A model generated the notes under the pieces. That model saw nothing but the letters and a program-made list of their open reading frames with translations. It ran no database searches and was not told the DNA's origin. From an uncultured Prevotella sp. (GTDB lineage Bacteria; Bacteroidota; Bacteroidia; Bacteroidales; Bacteroidaceae): a DNA stretch of 52,718 bases. The position numbers and the translations under genes are program-made. Shown in pieces: positions 1 to 8,054 of this stretch. The stretch lies in NCBI GenBank assembly GCA_946188165.1, contig CAMHTW010000025.1:1-52718 (forward strand), written 5' to 3'. Positions within the stretch are counted from its first letter, which is position 1, and the number at the start of each line of letters is the position of its first letter.

Positions 1-62
1 ATATGCGAGGGCCTTCGCTGCCACTCACAAAACGCCTTCCACTTTTCAACAAGATGACTCAT
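1..62 (-). CDS. 5' end of an unidentified minus-strand gene (partial)
   Basis: Reading the minus strand from an ATG at 62-60 gives about 20 open codons to the window edge, beginning MSHLVEKWKAFCEWQRRPSH. The composition (Trp, Glu, Lys, Arg) looks like a real cytosolic protein start. An in-frame stop lies two codons upstream, so this ATG is the first possible one. A candidate -7 element lies about 80 bp upstream on the same strand. I do not recognise the family from 20 residues. It would be transcribed divergently from the lipoprotein array. Confidence 0.4.
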   Translation of the reverse strand, partial: MSHLVEKWKAFCEWQRRPSH

Positions 63-143
63 ACATCAATGGGTTTAGTTTATAAAGATTGAAAATTGGC
101 GACGTAAGCATAAAAAATATCCATAACGGCTTAAAATTTGCTG

Positions 144-151
144 CAAATGTA
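144..151 (-). promoter_or_regulatory. Possible divergent -7 promoter element (TACATTTG)
   Basis: On the minus strand 151-144 reads TACATTTG, matching the Bacteroidetes TAnnTTTG element, about 80 bp before the partial minus-strand ORF. No convincing -33 TTG sits 19-21 bp upstream, so this is weak. Confidence 0.3.
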
Positions 152-195
152 CGAATAATAGTTTAAAATATTGCTATTTTACCCTTCCACACTTT

Positions 196-228
196 CAAAA
201 TTAGCAATTTTTGTCTCAATATTAGCAA
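196..228 (+). promoter_or_regulatory. Direct-repeat operator, copy A
   Basis: CAAAATTAGCAA at 196-207 is followed by CAATATTAGCAA at 217-228, a period of exactly 21 bp (two helical turns). The spacer contains TTGTCT. The array ends 50 bp before the -7 element at 278. The same layout recurs upstream of 5123, 10043 and 17118 and in degenerate form upstream of 13336. This suggests two protomers of a DNA-binding protein lying on one face of the helix. The regulator is not identified. Confidence 0.7.
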
Positions 229-255
229 AAAACGTCTTTTTTGCAGGTTTTGCTA

Positions 256-285
256 TTGGCAAATCAAAAATAATTGTTACCTTTG
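256..285 (+). promoter_or_regulatory. Bacteroidetes-type promoter for the first lipoprotein operon
   Basis: The -33 TTG at 256-258 and -7 TACCTTTG at 278-285 are separated by 19 bp, the usual spacing for the Bacteroidetes primary sigma factor. Transcription should start around 290, where the shared leader GTTGTGT begins. Confidence 0.8.
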
Positions 286-290
286 CATCG

Positions 291-343
291 GTTGTGTAAC
301 GAGAGGAAGTCCTCTACAAACTAAAAATGACTATTGACTAACA
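291..343 (+). promoter_or_regulatory. Conserved 5' leader with hairpin, copy A
   Basis: GTTGTGT at 291-297 begins 6 bp after the -7 element. It is followed by the palindrome AGAGGA-AG-TCCTCT (302-315) and an A-rich tract with the shared TATTGACTAACA just before the gene. GTTGTGT at the same distance plus a hairpin recurs in the leaders of 5123, 10043 and 13336. The hairpin sequences differ but pairing is kept, which points to an RNA-level role such as mRNA stabilisation or attenuation. Confidence 0.6.
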
Positions 344-353
344 AAAATAATTG

Positions 354-1790
354 ATGATGAAAAAGAACTTTTATTTCCTGCTCATGGCCGTGCTGGTGTG
401 CGGTTTGAGCCTGAGCGTCACCTCTTGTAAGGATGACGACAAAGACAACAACGGTGGTGGGGAATCAGGTGAAAACCTTGGTCCTCAGAACGAGCAGAAC
501 GAGGCTTCGCTGAAGTTCTGGAGCGTTGTGGACCAATTGGTTGACATGGACGAATACACTGAAGACTATCAGAATGCAAAACTCACGCCGGCTATCGGTT
601 TTGAAGACCCCAACAACGCACAGGCACGCATTGTCTATACCAACAGCGCAGAAGCTGCTGCTGAGCGTTTTGCCAACCTGGTTGGTGTGAGCGATGTGGA
701 CGAAAACACCACCAGCCGCACATGGAGCGACCCCGATGTAGGCACGTTGACTTATACCAAGGTCACCGACGGCACAGCATGGGCTACGGTCGATGTTAAA
801 ATCAAGCAGGTGCCTCAGCTCGAGAAGATTATCTACCGCGAACCGTCGCAGGGCGACGAGAACGGCGGTGTGTCAGGTGGTAAAATTGCCTACTACCGCT
901 TCGGCGATGTGGTCAGCCGCGAGGTGGAGAACAAGAACGGCAGTATAATCACGGAATACTGGATTTGTGTGCGTCCCGCTTTCAACCCAGAAGGCAAGGG
1001 CGATAGTCATTGGGTCAATGTCGGCCTCCCCCTGCAGCAGAAGAATTTGTGGTATTGGACGTACAAGCCATTCGAATACACATACGTATTGCCTACCGGT
1101 CTTGGCGAGGACAAGGAGCACATGCAGAACCTGGCTGAGATGCTCTACGCCATCGCGAACCCTGATACTTGGTACAATACAGTGAAGGCTAACCTAGATA
1201 AGAAAAAGTTCAAGTTCTTCCATGATTTCAAAGGCAAAAACCTGGATTATCACAACCAAAAGTTCTGGCAGAATGTGCAGAACGCCTGGAAAAAAGAAGG
1301 CAAATTCGTTTCTGGCGAAAATCTTATGGGTAAACTCTTCGGAAAGCCCGAATTAAATGATTTCAGTGAGATTGTAGGTAACCTTTATCTACTCTACAAA
1401 GGCTATTCCTGGAAGACAGGCACTGCCCCCACGTTATTTCAGGCACATTACGAATCAGGTGCTGCAGTAACAGAGGTGAACAACCATCTTGTAAAATATA
1501 CAGAGGTTAAGAAATCTGTTTACAACCCGAAAGACATCGTGAGCTACATCGACCTTAATTTCAATCCAAAAACTGTTGTTCTTCCTTTTTATCAAAATTC
1601 GGCGTTCTTCGGCGACAAAAATCCTCGTTATGTCGTGCGTGTAGCCACTGGTGCCAAGTTGTCGTCAACGGGCAAGTATCCCGACAATGCGAAAGCGATT
1701 CCTGGCGTTACGGATGTCTATCGCTATTATCGCGACGTAGAGAAACCTGCTGATGGCAAGCCGGAAAAAACTGAAAATATTATTGACTAA
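354..1790 (+). CDS. Surface lipoprotein, array paralog 1
   Basis: First of eight paralogous lipoproteins. I start it at ATG 354; a TTG at 351 is also in frame. The signal peptide ends in a lipobox (VTSC, Cys25) followed by KDDDKD, an acidic run like the Bacteroidetes lipoprotein export signal, so the protein probably sits on the outer face of the outer membrane. Around residues 177-222 lies the family core YYRFGDVV, then YWICVRPAF, then DSHW. Its spacing of Gly-Asp, aromatic-x-Cys and a final Trp resembles CBM5/12 carbohydrate-binding modules. The segment PTGLGEDKEHMQNLAEMLYAI follows. The C-terminal half is the variable part. It is the first gene of an operon with 1804 and 3365. The precise function is unknown; glycan or ligand binding is an inference. 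Confidence 0.85.
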   Translation: MMKKNFYFLLMAVLVCGLSLSVTSCKDDDKDNNGGGESGENLGPQNEQNEASLKFWSVVDQLVDMDEYTEDYQNAKLTPAIGFEDPNNAQARIVYTNSAEAAAERFANLVGVSDVDENTTSRTWSDPDVGTLTYTKVTDGTAWATVDVKIKQVPQLEKIIYREPSQGDENGGVSGGKIAYYRFGDVVSREVENKNGSIITEYWICVRPAFNPEGKGDSHWVNVGLPLQQKNLWYWTYKPFEYTYVLPTGLGEDKEHMQNLAEMLYAIANPDTWYNTVKANLDKKKFKFFHDFKGKNLDYHNQKFWQNVQNAWKKEGKFVSGENLMGKLFGKPELNDFSEIVGNLYLLYKGYSWKTGTAPTLFQAHYESGAAVTEVNNHLVKYTEVKKSVYNPKDIVSYIDLNFNPKTVVLPFYQNSAFFGDKNPRYVVRVATGAKLSSTGKYPDNAKAIPGVTDVYRYYRDVEKPADGKPEKTENIID

Positions 1791-1803
1791 CGTAAAAGAA
1801 TAG

Positions 1804-3240
1804 ATGATGAAAAAGCATTTTTATTTCCTGCTCATGGCCGCGCTGGTGTGCGGTTTGAGCCTGAGCGTCACCTCTTGTAAGGATGACGACAAGAACAACG
1901 GACCGAGTGAAGAAGAACAGGATCAGCAAGCCATGGAGGCGCAGGAACTGGCCAATGCCCGCTTTGCCGTGATTGACCAACTGGCTGATGTTGACACTAT
2001 CGAAGCAAACTTCCTGGCGCAAACCTTCGAGCCTTCTATCGGTGGGCCCGACGGTGACGATGAAAGTGTCCGCATCGTGAACACCAACTCGATGGAGGCT
2101 GCTGCCGAGCGCTTTGCCAATCTTATTAATGCGACTGATGTGGACGAAAACACGACCAGCCGCACATGGAGCGACCCCGAGATGGGCACGATGACCTACA
2201 CCAAGGTCACCGACGGCACAGCATGGGCTACGGTCGATGTCAATATCAAGCAGGTGCCACAACTGCAGAAGATTATCTTCCGTTCACCTGATCAGGGCGA
2301 CGAAAATGCCGCGTTCAAAGGCCGTGCCTACTACCGTTTCGGCGATGTGGTGCGATTCCCAGTGAAGGGCGTCGATGGTAATAAGTTCTGGCAGTACTGG
2401 GTCTGTGTGCGCCCCGCCTTTGGCCCTGAGAAAAAGGATGACAGCCACTGGGTGACCCTTCGTGTCGATCAAAAAGACAAAGTCATGAAGTATGAGAAAG
2501 GCCAATCGACATGGTATATCCCCACCGGCCTCGGTACCAATAAGGAGCACATGCAGAATCTGGCTGAAATGCTTTACGCTATGCTCTATCCCGAACAGTG
2601 GGAGCAAAACATCTACGAAAACATCGATAAGAAGAAGATGAAGATGTTCCACGACTTCGACAAGAAAAAGGAGCCTTATCACAACAAGTACTTCTGGCAG
2701 AACGTCTGCAAGGGATGGGACCAGGAGTATATCATAGATAGCGATGGCAACGCAAGTGATGTATGGCATCTTGTCTTCAACTCCACCAAGAACCAGATGA
2801 AGAAATTGGTCAACGACCCCAATCTCGGTCTGAACTTGCTCTACAATGGTTATTCCTGGGTTAAGGAAAAGAACTTAAACATCAAGTTATATCAGGCCAC
2901 TTACACCAACGGCACGGGTGTCAATTCGAATATGCACGTTGCTAATTACACCGAGCCTAAGGGCATTCTGACGGGGAAAGCTTTCGACTGCCGCCAGATG
3001 GGTTATTATCATGAGTATAATTACAAGCAATTTTTCAATTCGGACGGTAAACTGCGCTGGTGTGTGATGCATGCCACAGGTAATGAGCTTCAGAGGATGG
3101 CTGCAGGCTGGGCGGCTAAATATTGTGGCCCGAAAGATTCTATGAAGGGCGTTACTCATGTCTATCGCTACTACAAGAATATTGATCCAGAGGGCGGCAA
3201 GGATCTGAACAAAGACCCCGAGACTCCTAAGCCCTTATGA
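1804..3240 (+). CDS. Surface lipoprotein, array paralog 2
   Basis: Same architecture as paralog 1: a nearly identical signal peptide and lipobox (Cys25, then KDDDKN), an acidic/Gln-rich linker, and a middle domain with GTMTYTKVTDGTAWATV. The CBM5/12-like core lies near residues 175-219 (YYRFGDVV, YWVCVRPAFGPE, DSHW). It starts 13 bp after paralog 1, and the end of that gene plus the gap carries the leader sequence TTGACTAACGTAAAAG that also precedes paralog 7. The mature part is closest to paralog 8 (11625), with long identical stretches around residues 140-180, suggesting recent duplication or gene conversion. The C-terminus (DPEGGKDLNKDPE) is also shared with paralog 8. Probably co-transcribed with 354. 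Confidence 0.85.
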   Translation: MMKKHFYFLLMAALVCGLSLSVTSCKDDDKNNGPSEEEQDQQAMEAQELANARFAVIDQLADVDTIEANFLAQTFEPSIGGPDGDDESVRIVNTNSMEAAAERFANLINATDVDENTTSRTWSDPEMGTMTYTKVTDGTAWATVDVNIKQVPQLQKIIFRSPDQGDENAAFKGRAYYRFGDVVRFPVKGVDGNKFWQYWVCVRPAFGPEKKDDSHWVTLRVDQKDKVMKYEKGQSTWYIPTGLGTNKEHMQNLAEMLYAMLYPEQWEQNIYENIDKKKMKMFHDFDKKKEPYHNKYFWQNVCKGWDQEYIIDSDGNASDVWHLVFNSTKNQMKKLVNDPNLGLNLLYNGYSWVKEKNLNIKLYQATYTNGTGVNSNMHVANYTEPKGILTGKAFDCRQMGYYHEYNYKQFFNSDGKLRWCVMHATGNELQRMAAGWAAKYCGPKDSMKGVTHVYRYYKNIDPEGGKDLNKDPETPKPL

Positions 3241-3364
3241 TATTAACTCAACTTTCGCAAGCTCAGCTTGAGTTTAAGAGGTGAGTGGTGAGAGGTGGTC
3301 TTATCTCTTACCTCTGAAAGTTGAGAATGTGAAACATACGAAACTTGAATAATTGATAATTAAA
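3241..3364 (+). other. Spacer with imperfect hairpins, no gene
   Basis: A 124-bp gap inside operon 1. It contains a pairing AACTCAA...TTGAGTT (about 3245-3275) and an AGAGGT...ACCTCT pair (about 3278-3315). No promoter matching TAnnTTTG and no coding potential was seen. It may act as an mRNA processing or partial termination site. Confidence 0.4.
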
Positions 3365-4855
3365 ATGATGATGAAAAAGAATTTTTATTTTCTGCTCTTG
3401 GCCGCACTGGTGTGCTGCCTAAGCCTGAGCGTCACTTCTTGTAAGGATGACGACAAGAACAACAATAATGAGGAAGAGGAAGACCTTGGCCCTCAGGCTA
3501 CGCAGAACGAGGCTGCCACGAAGTTCTGGAGCGTCGTAGGCCAGCTGGTCGACATTGACGACGTCACGGAAGACTATAAAAATGGGTCCTTCGAGCCGAC
3601 CATCGGCGAGGAGGTGGACGGCGAACCGCAGACACGCGTGGTCTATGTCAACGACGCTGCTGCCGCTGCCGAGCGCTTTGCTAACCTGGTAGGCGTTGAC
3701 AATGTAGACGAAACCACTCCTAGCCGCTCATGGAGCGATCCCGATGTGGGCACGCTGACCTACACCAAGGGCGACGGAGTCACAGCATGGGCTACGGTCG
3801 AAGTCAATATCAAGCAGGTGCCACACCTTACTAAAATTATCTACCGTTCACCTGACCAGAACGACGAGAATGCCAAGAAACCTGCCGTAGCTGGCGGAAA
3901 GATTGCCTACTATCGCTTCGGCGACGTGGTTAGCCGCTCAGTGAAGAACAAGGATAACACCACCACCTTGGAGTATTGGATTTGCGTGCGTCCCGCTTTC
4001 GCCCCCGAGGGTAAACCCGATACCTATTGGGCTTGTGTCAGCCAGCCTTTGCCACTGAAGAATCAGTATATCTGGAAGTACGATAACGTAAACAAGGACA
4101 AGGGCTTTGATGTCCATATTACGTACGTACTGCCCACTGGCCTTGGCGAGAACAAGGCGCAGATGCAGAACTTTGCTGAAATGCTTTACGCTATCACCTG
4201 CCCTGATAATTGGTATAACGCTCTGGTAAGCCAAATGAATAATAAGAAGGTGAAGATGTTCCAGGATTTCAAAAAAGATTATCTGTATTATCACAACGAA
4301 AAATTCTGGAAGAATGTACAGAAAGCATGGAGTATTAATGGCAAATTTTTTGAATATAGAAGCATTGTTAGTGAAATCTTCGGATTCCGGCTTGAGAATG
4401 ATCCGTACAGTTCATTCGCTAATCTTGTCAGCGGTGGTAGACTCAAGTTGCTCTATAAAGGCTATTCTTGGGTAAGTGGCTCTGCTCCTAAATTATACCA
4501 GGCAAGTTACAATACTGGCACTAAAGATGCAGAGTTGAACAACCATTTGGTGAAATATTCAGAGGTCAAAAAATCTGTTTACGACAAGAAAAATCCTAAG
4601 AATGACATCGATTTAAATGTCACTGAAGATGTGCTTGGTCGTGGCTATTATTATAATTGGAATTTCTTTGGTGACGATGACCCCCGCTACATCGTGCGTA
4701 TAGCTACTGGTGCCGAGTTGTCGTCAACAGGCAAGTATCCCGACAACAGGAAGGCTATTCCAGGCGTTACGGATGTCTATCGCTATTATCGTGACGTAGA
4801 AAAGCCTGCTGATGAAATGCCAGAGGTAACCCAAAATATAATTCGTTTTAACTGA
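3365..4855 (+). CDS. Surface lipoprotein, array paralog 3
   Basis: Third paralog. The frame is open back to a TTG at 3353, but three consecutive ATGs at 3365-3373 match the start used by the other copies. Signal peptide with lipobox VTSC, then KDDDKNNNNEEEED, a surface-export-like acidic run. The CBM5/12-like core is near residues 180-225 (YYRFGDVV, YWICVRPAF, then DTYW instead of DSHW). It resembles paralog 1 at both ends: the C-terminal stretch SSTGKYPDN-KAIPGVTDVYRYYRDVEKPAD is shared while the region between is diverged. Last gene of operon 1, directly followed by a strong terminator. Confidence 0.85.
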   Translation: MMMKKNFYFLLLAALVCCLSLSVTSCKDDDKNNNNEEEEDLGPQATQNEAATKFWSVVGQLVDIDDVTEDYKNGSFEPTIGEEVDGEPQTRVVYVNDAAAAAERFANLVGVDNVDETTPSRSWSDPDVGTLTYTKGDGVTAWATVEVNIKQVPHLTKIIYRSPDQNDENAKKPAVAGGKIAYYRFGDVVSRSVKNKDNTTTLEYWICVRPAFAPEGKPDTYWACVSQPLPLKNQYIWKYDNVNKDKGFDVHITYVLPTGLGENKAQMQNFAEMLYAITCPDNWYNALVSQMNNKKVKMFQDFKKDYLYYHNEKFWKNVQKAWSINGKFFEYRSIVSEIFGFRLENDPYSSFANLVSGGRLKLLYKGYSWVSGSAPKLYQASYNTGTKDAELNNHLVKYSEVKKSVYDKKNPKNDIDLNVTEDVLGRGYYYNWNFFGDDDPRYIVRIATGAELSSTGKYPDNRKAIPGVTDVYRYYRDVEKPADEMPEVTQNIIRFN

Positions 4856-4876
4856 TTCCAAGTAAATAAGAAAACT

Positions 4877-4920
4877 GGGGACGGTGCTACTTTTCTACAA
4901 AAAGCACCGTCCCCTTTATA
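4877..4920 (+). terminator. Rho-independent terminator of lipoprotein operon 1
   Basis: A perfect 12-bp stem, GGGGACGGTGCT (4877-4888) with AGCACCGTCCCC (4903-4914), 14-nt loop, followed by a T-rich tail. It separates operon 1 from the promoter of paralog 4. Confidence 0.85.
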
Positions 4921-4948
4921 TTTACCCCCTCTTTCCCTCTCCGACTTA

Positions 4949-4981
4949 CAAAATTAGCAATATTTGTTTCAAAATATGCAA
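4949..4981 (+). promoter_or_regulatory. Direct-repeat operator, copy B
   Basis: CAAAATTAGCAA at 4949-4960 and CAAAATATGCAA at 4970-4981, period 21 bp, ending 50 bp before the -7 element at 5031. Same geometry as copy A. Confidence 0.7.
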
Positions 4982-5008
4982 AAAGTGTCGTTTTTGTGCA
5001 TTTTGCTA

Positions 5009-5038
5009 TTGCGAATTAAAAAATAATAATTACCTTTG
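5009..5038 (+). promoter_or_regulatory. Bacteroidetes-type promoter for lipoprotein operon 2
   Basis: TTG at 5009-5011, 19-bp spacer, TACCTTTG at 5031-5038. The block from the operator to the -7 is very similar to the promoter at 256-285, including TTTTGCTATTG. Confidence 0.8.
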
Positions 5039-5043
5039 CAGTG

Positions 5044-5066
5044 GTTGTGTGAGGGATTAGCCTCCC
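5044..5066 (+). promoter_or_regulatory. Conserved 5' leader with hairpin, copy B
   Basis: GTTGTGT at 5044-5050, again 6 bp after the -7 element, followed by GAGG-GATTAG-CCTC (5051-5064). The hairpin bases differ from copy A while the position and pairing are kept. Confidence 0.5.
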
Positions 5067-5122
5067 TTTAACTTGACTAAAAGGAATATATTATATGAAC
5101 TAACAACAAAACATTAATTACG

Positions 5123-6526
5123 ATGAAAAAGAATTTTTATTTTCTACTCTTGGCCGCATTGGTATTCGGCCTGAGCTTCAGCGTCACCTCTTGTAAGAGC
5201 GATGACGACAGTAACAGTAACGGTGGCGACGGCGCGATAACGCCCGATGAAGTCGAAGCCATAGACAACGAAGAGGCACGTACGGCATTCCGCTGGCTGT
5301 GCATACTGACCGATGCCGAGAACTTCGAGGAGAAATGGAAGTCGGAGTCGTCCACATGGGAGCCAACCATCGGCGTGGTTTCAACTAAAAGTGACAATAC
5401 GCGCATTGTTGTGGTGAACGACCTTGACGAAGCCCGTGAGAAATTCGCAAAACTGGCCGACAAGGAGGCTTCAGAGATTGGTAAGACGCTGACCCTCAAC
5501 GGCGGCAGTCGCGCCGGCACCCTGGAGTGGAAGCAGTCGGACGAGGGTGCAGCGAACATTGCCGTGGTGACGGTTAAATCGAAGATCATTCCCCATCTGG
5601 ACGAAATTGTGTACTGCACGGAGGAACAGGTTGGCGACAACGCCAAAGCCAGCAGCATGAAGGGCACCGCCTACTATCGTTTTGGCGATGTCATCCGCGA
5701 TTCGCAAGGCTATTACTGGGTGTGCGTACGTCCTTCGTTTGCCCCCCGCAACAAAAAGGAGTGCTCAGCCAAGGGCGACTCCCATTGGATTAACATCTTC
5801 AATGGCTCGGAGAGCGGTGGCGGCAAACCTATGCCTTCTGCCAACGTCAAGACCAAGTGGAACAATCTGAAGAAGTACAATTACCAGACTATCAAACTGC
5901 CAACAGCTCTGAAGTACGACATTGATCACATCGGCAACCTGTTGGATCTTATCTGGGCCATGCTCAATCCTAATGACTATAAGGACTGTGTATTTAAAAG
6001 AAACTGGCCAGCTCTTGGAAATTTCCCCTACGAGTACAATGGCATTCGGTTTGTAGAGCAAGTGTGCGATCTCTGGGGCGAGCCGTATAATGGCTACACA
6101 ATCTGGCAGATTCTGTTCAATCATACCTACGATGAGATGAAGGGACTGAAGAAGATCATTTTCTACTATCAGGGATACTCGTGGACATCCGGCCAATCAG
6201 GACATGTATGGGGCCGCTCATCTACAAGTTACGGTATGAGGGGTGAATCTGATAAAGAATCTATCAACTTTGTCAAGGATGGCTTTGACGTGACCTATTA
6301 CGCTCAGTCTAGCAATGATATGGTGTACACCTCACGTTTTAGCAAAGGTGGAGTAGGCCGTTGGGTGGTGCGCTACGCCAAGGGTGAGGACCTGCTGAGC
6401 AAAGGACAAAAATATGACTTCTACAAAAACATTGCAGGAACTACCGACGTCTATAACTACAACAAGGAGATGGGCATTACTCCCGGTGCTAACACCCCTG
6501 CTCAGATGGAGAATGACTTAGAATAA
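5123..6526 (+). CDS. Surface lipoprotein, array paralog 4 (divergent subtype)
   Basis: Lipobox VTSC (Cys24) followed by KSDDDSNSN. This copy and paralog 5 form a second subtype. They keep the signal peptide and the CBM5/12-like core (near residues 183-225: YYRFGDVI, YYWVCVRPSF, DSHW), but the rest differs: the middle reads NIAVVTVKSKIIPHLDEIVYCTEEQ rather than the TDGTAWATV block, and the C-terminal half is unrelated by eye to paralogs 1-3. First gene of operon 2 with its own promoter, 85 bp downstream of the -7. Ligand unknown. The conserved core with variable flanks suggests one fold with different specificities. Confidence 0.85.
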   Translation: MKKNFYFLLLAALVFGLSFSVTSCKSDDDSNSNGGDGAITPDEVEAIDNEEARTAFRWLCILTDAENFEEKWKSESSTWEPTIGVVSTKSDNTRIVVVNDLDEAREKFAKLADKEASEIGKTLTLNGGSRAGTLEWKQSDEGAANIAVVTVKSKIIPHLDEIVYCTEEQVGDNAKASSMKGTAYYRFGDVIRDSQGYYWVCVRPSFAPRNKKECSAKGDSHWINIFNGSESGGGKPMPSANVKTKWNNLKKYNYQTIKLPTALKYDIDHIGNLLDLIWAMLNPNDYKDCVFKRNWPALGNFPYEYNGIRFVEQVCDLWGEPYNGYTIWQILFNHTYDEMKGLKKIIFYYQGYSWTSGQSGHVWGRSSTSYGMRGESDKESINFVKDGFDVTYYAQSSNDMVYTSRFSKGGVGRWVVRYAKGEDLLSKGQKYDFYKNIAGTTDVYNYNKEMGITPGANTPAQMENDLE

Positions 6527-6572
6527 GGATGAATATTCCCCGCCTTCTCGTGCGAGTAACATAAAAGAATAG

Positions 6573-8033
6573 ATGATGAAAAAGCATTTTTATTTCCTGC
6601 TCATGGCCGTGCTGGTGTGCGGTTTGAGCCTGAGCGTCACCTCATGTAAGGATGACGACAAGGACAACAACGATGGAGACGATACCGGATTGGTGGAAGA
6701 CGGACTGTCCGAAGAGGATGCGCAAGCCTGGTCGTGGGTGAGCGTCATGACCGATGAAGCTGCACAGGAGACTGGCTGGCAGAATAAGAGCTACGACGTC
6801 ACCATCGGACTGCAGTCAGACAACGACCCAGGGGCACGCCTCATCATCGTCTCCAATCTGGACGATGCCAAGGCCAACTTTTCCTCTATTGCCGGCTGCG
6901 CGCCTGAAGAGCTCAATGCCACAAAGACTGTCTCTGCCGGCAACTACGGCTCGATGACCTGGAACATCTCGGAGCCAGGTGCCCCGAACATCGCCACTGT
7001 CGAGGTGAAAAGCCCGCTGTTCAAGATGACGAAGCTCATCTACTGCACCGAAGAGCAGTCGCCCGACAATGCCTCTAACATCACTGGCAACTGCTACTAC
7101 CGCCTGGGCGACGTCATTGAGGACAAGGACGGATTCTACTGGGTATGCGTACAGCCCTCGTTCCTCGGCAAGAAGTTTAATGATAGCTACTGGGTGAACA
7201 TCTTCAATGCTGCCGAGAGTGGCAGAGGTGTGAATACGGGTAAGCTTCCCGGTATTCCTAAAGGTAATATCTATTCGAGTAGCAATAAAATTAAAAAGTA
7301 CAATAATAACACCATTCTGCTGCCTACCGGCCTGAAGGAGAACCGACAGCAGACCTTCAACTTTTGCAACCTTCTCTGGGCATTGTTAAACACTAATTAT
7401 TTCTTTAATGAAGTGGTAGGTTATGGTTCCAATGTCGTGGCTGGTCTTCCCGCCAAGTATCATGGTAGGACATATTTTAGGTTGCTTGGTGAAAAATGGG
7501 ATAAATACGGCATCTATGAGAAGATCTTCAACCATTCCAAAAAGGAACTGGAGAGGATGGATAGAGTATACTTCTTCTATAACGGCTATCATTGGAAAAC
7601 GGGTACTACTGCAGGTGTGTGGATTTACGAATCGACTGGAGCTAAACTAAATTATACGGGCAGCATCAAAAATGACGACACCCTGTTTGAGATGGCGAAG
7701 GCTGGCTATGGCTTCGATGTCCGTCGCTATGCCAGCGACCCCCTGCAGGACAAAGATTGTGCATCGACTGGCAAGGATGGTATGGCTCCCGCAAAGCAGT
7801 TTAATAACCAAGACGATAAGAACGTTTGGGGCATCTGGGTAATGCGTGTGGCTACGGGTAAGCAGCTCGATAAGAAATATAACCATTACAAGCAGATGAG
7901 CAATATGCATGATGTCTGCCACTTCAACGAAACAGAATTTGATATCATTTACAAAGCTGGTGAGAAGGCTACGCCGGTGACCGACGAACAGCTCGCCCAA
8001 GATGAAGAATTCTATAAAAAAGATGAAGATTAA
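6573..8033 (+). CDS. Surface lipoprotein, array paralog 5 (divergent subtype)
   Basis: Same subtype as paralog 4 (shared LIYCTEEQ, NIFNAAESG, LPTGLKENRQQ). Signal peptide and lipobox (Cys25, then KDDDKDNN) are almost identical at DNA level to paralogs 2, 6 and 8, so the 5' end has a different history from the rest of the gene. The CBM5/12-like core near residues 173-209 reads YYRLGDVI, FYWVCVQPSF, DSYW. The upstream gap repeats AGTAACATAAAAGAATAG, the standard pre-start sequence of the array. Second gene of operon 2, 46 bp after paralog 4. The C-terminal end is strongly acidic. Confidence 0.85.
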   Translation: MMKKHFYFLLMAVLVCGLSLSVTSCKDDDKDNNDGDDTGLVEDGLSEEDAQAWSWVSVMTDEAAQETGWQNKSYDVTIGLQSDNDPGARLIIVSNLDDAKANFSSIAGCAPEELNATKTVSAGNYGSMTWNISEPGAPNIATVEVKSPLFKMTKLIYCTEEQSPDNASNITGNCYYRLGDVIEDKDGFYWVCVQPSFLGKKFNDSYWVNIFNAAESGRGVNTGKLPGIPKGNIYSSSNKIKKYNNNTILLPTGLKENRQQTFNFCNLLWALLNTNYFFNEVVGYGSNVVAGLPAKYHGRTYFRLLGEKWDKYGIYEKIFNHSKKELERMDRVYFFYNGYHWKTGTTAGVWIYESTGAKLNYTGSIKNDDTLFEMAKAGYGFDVRRYASDPLQDKDCASTGKDGMAPAKQFNNQDDKNVWGIWVMRVATGKQLDKKYNHYKQMSNMHDVCHFNETEFDIIYKAGEKATPVTDEQLAQDEEFYKKDED

Positions 8034-8054
8034 ATTTTTAATGGATAATTGATA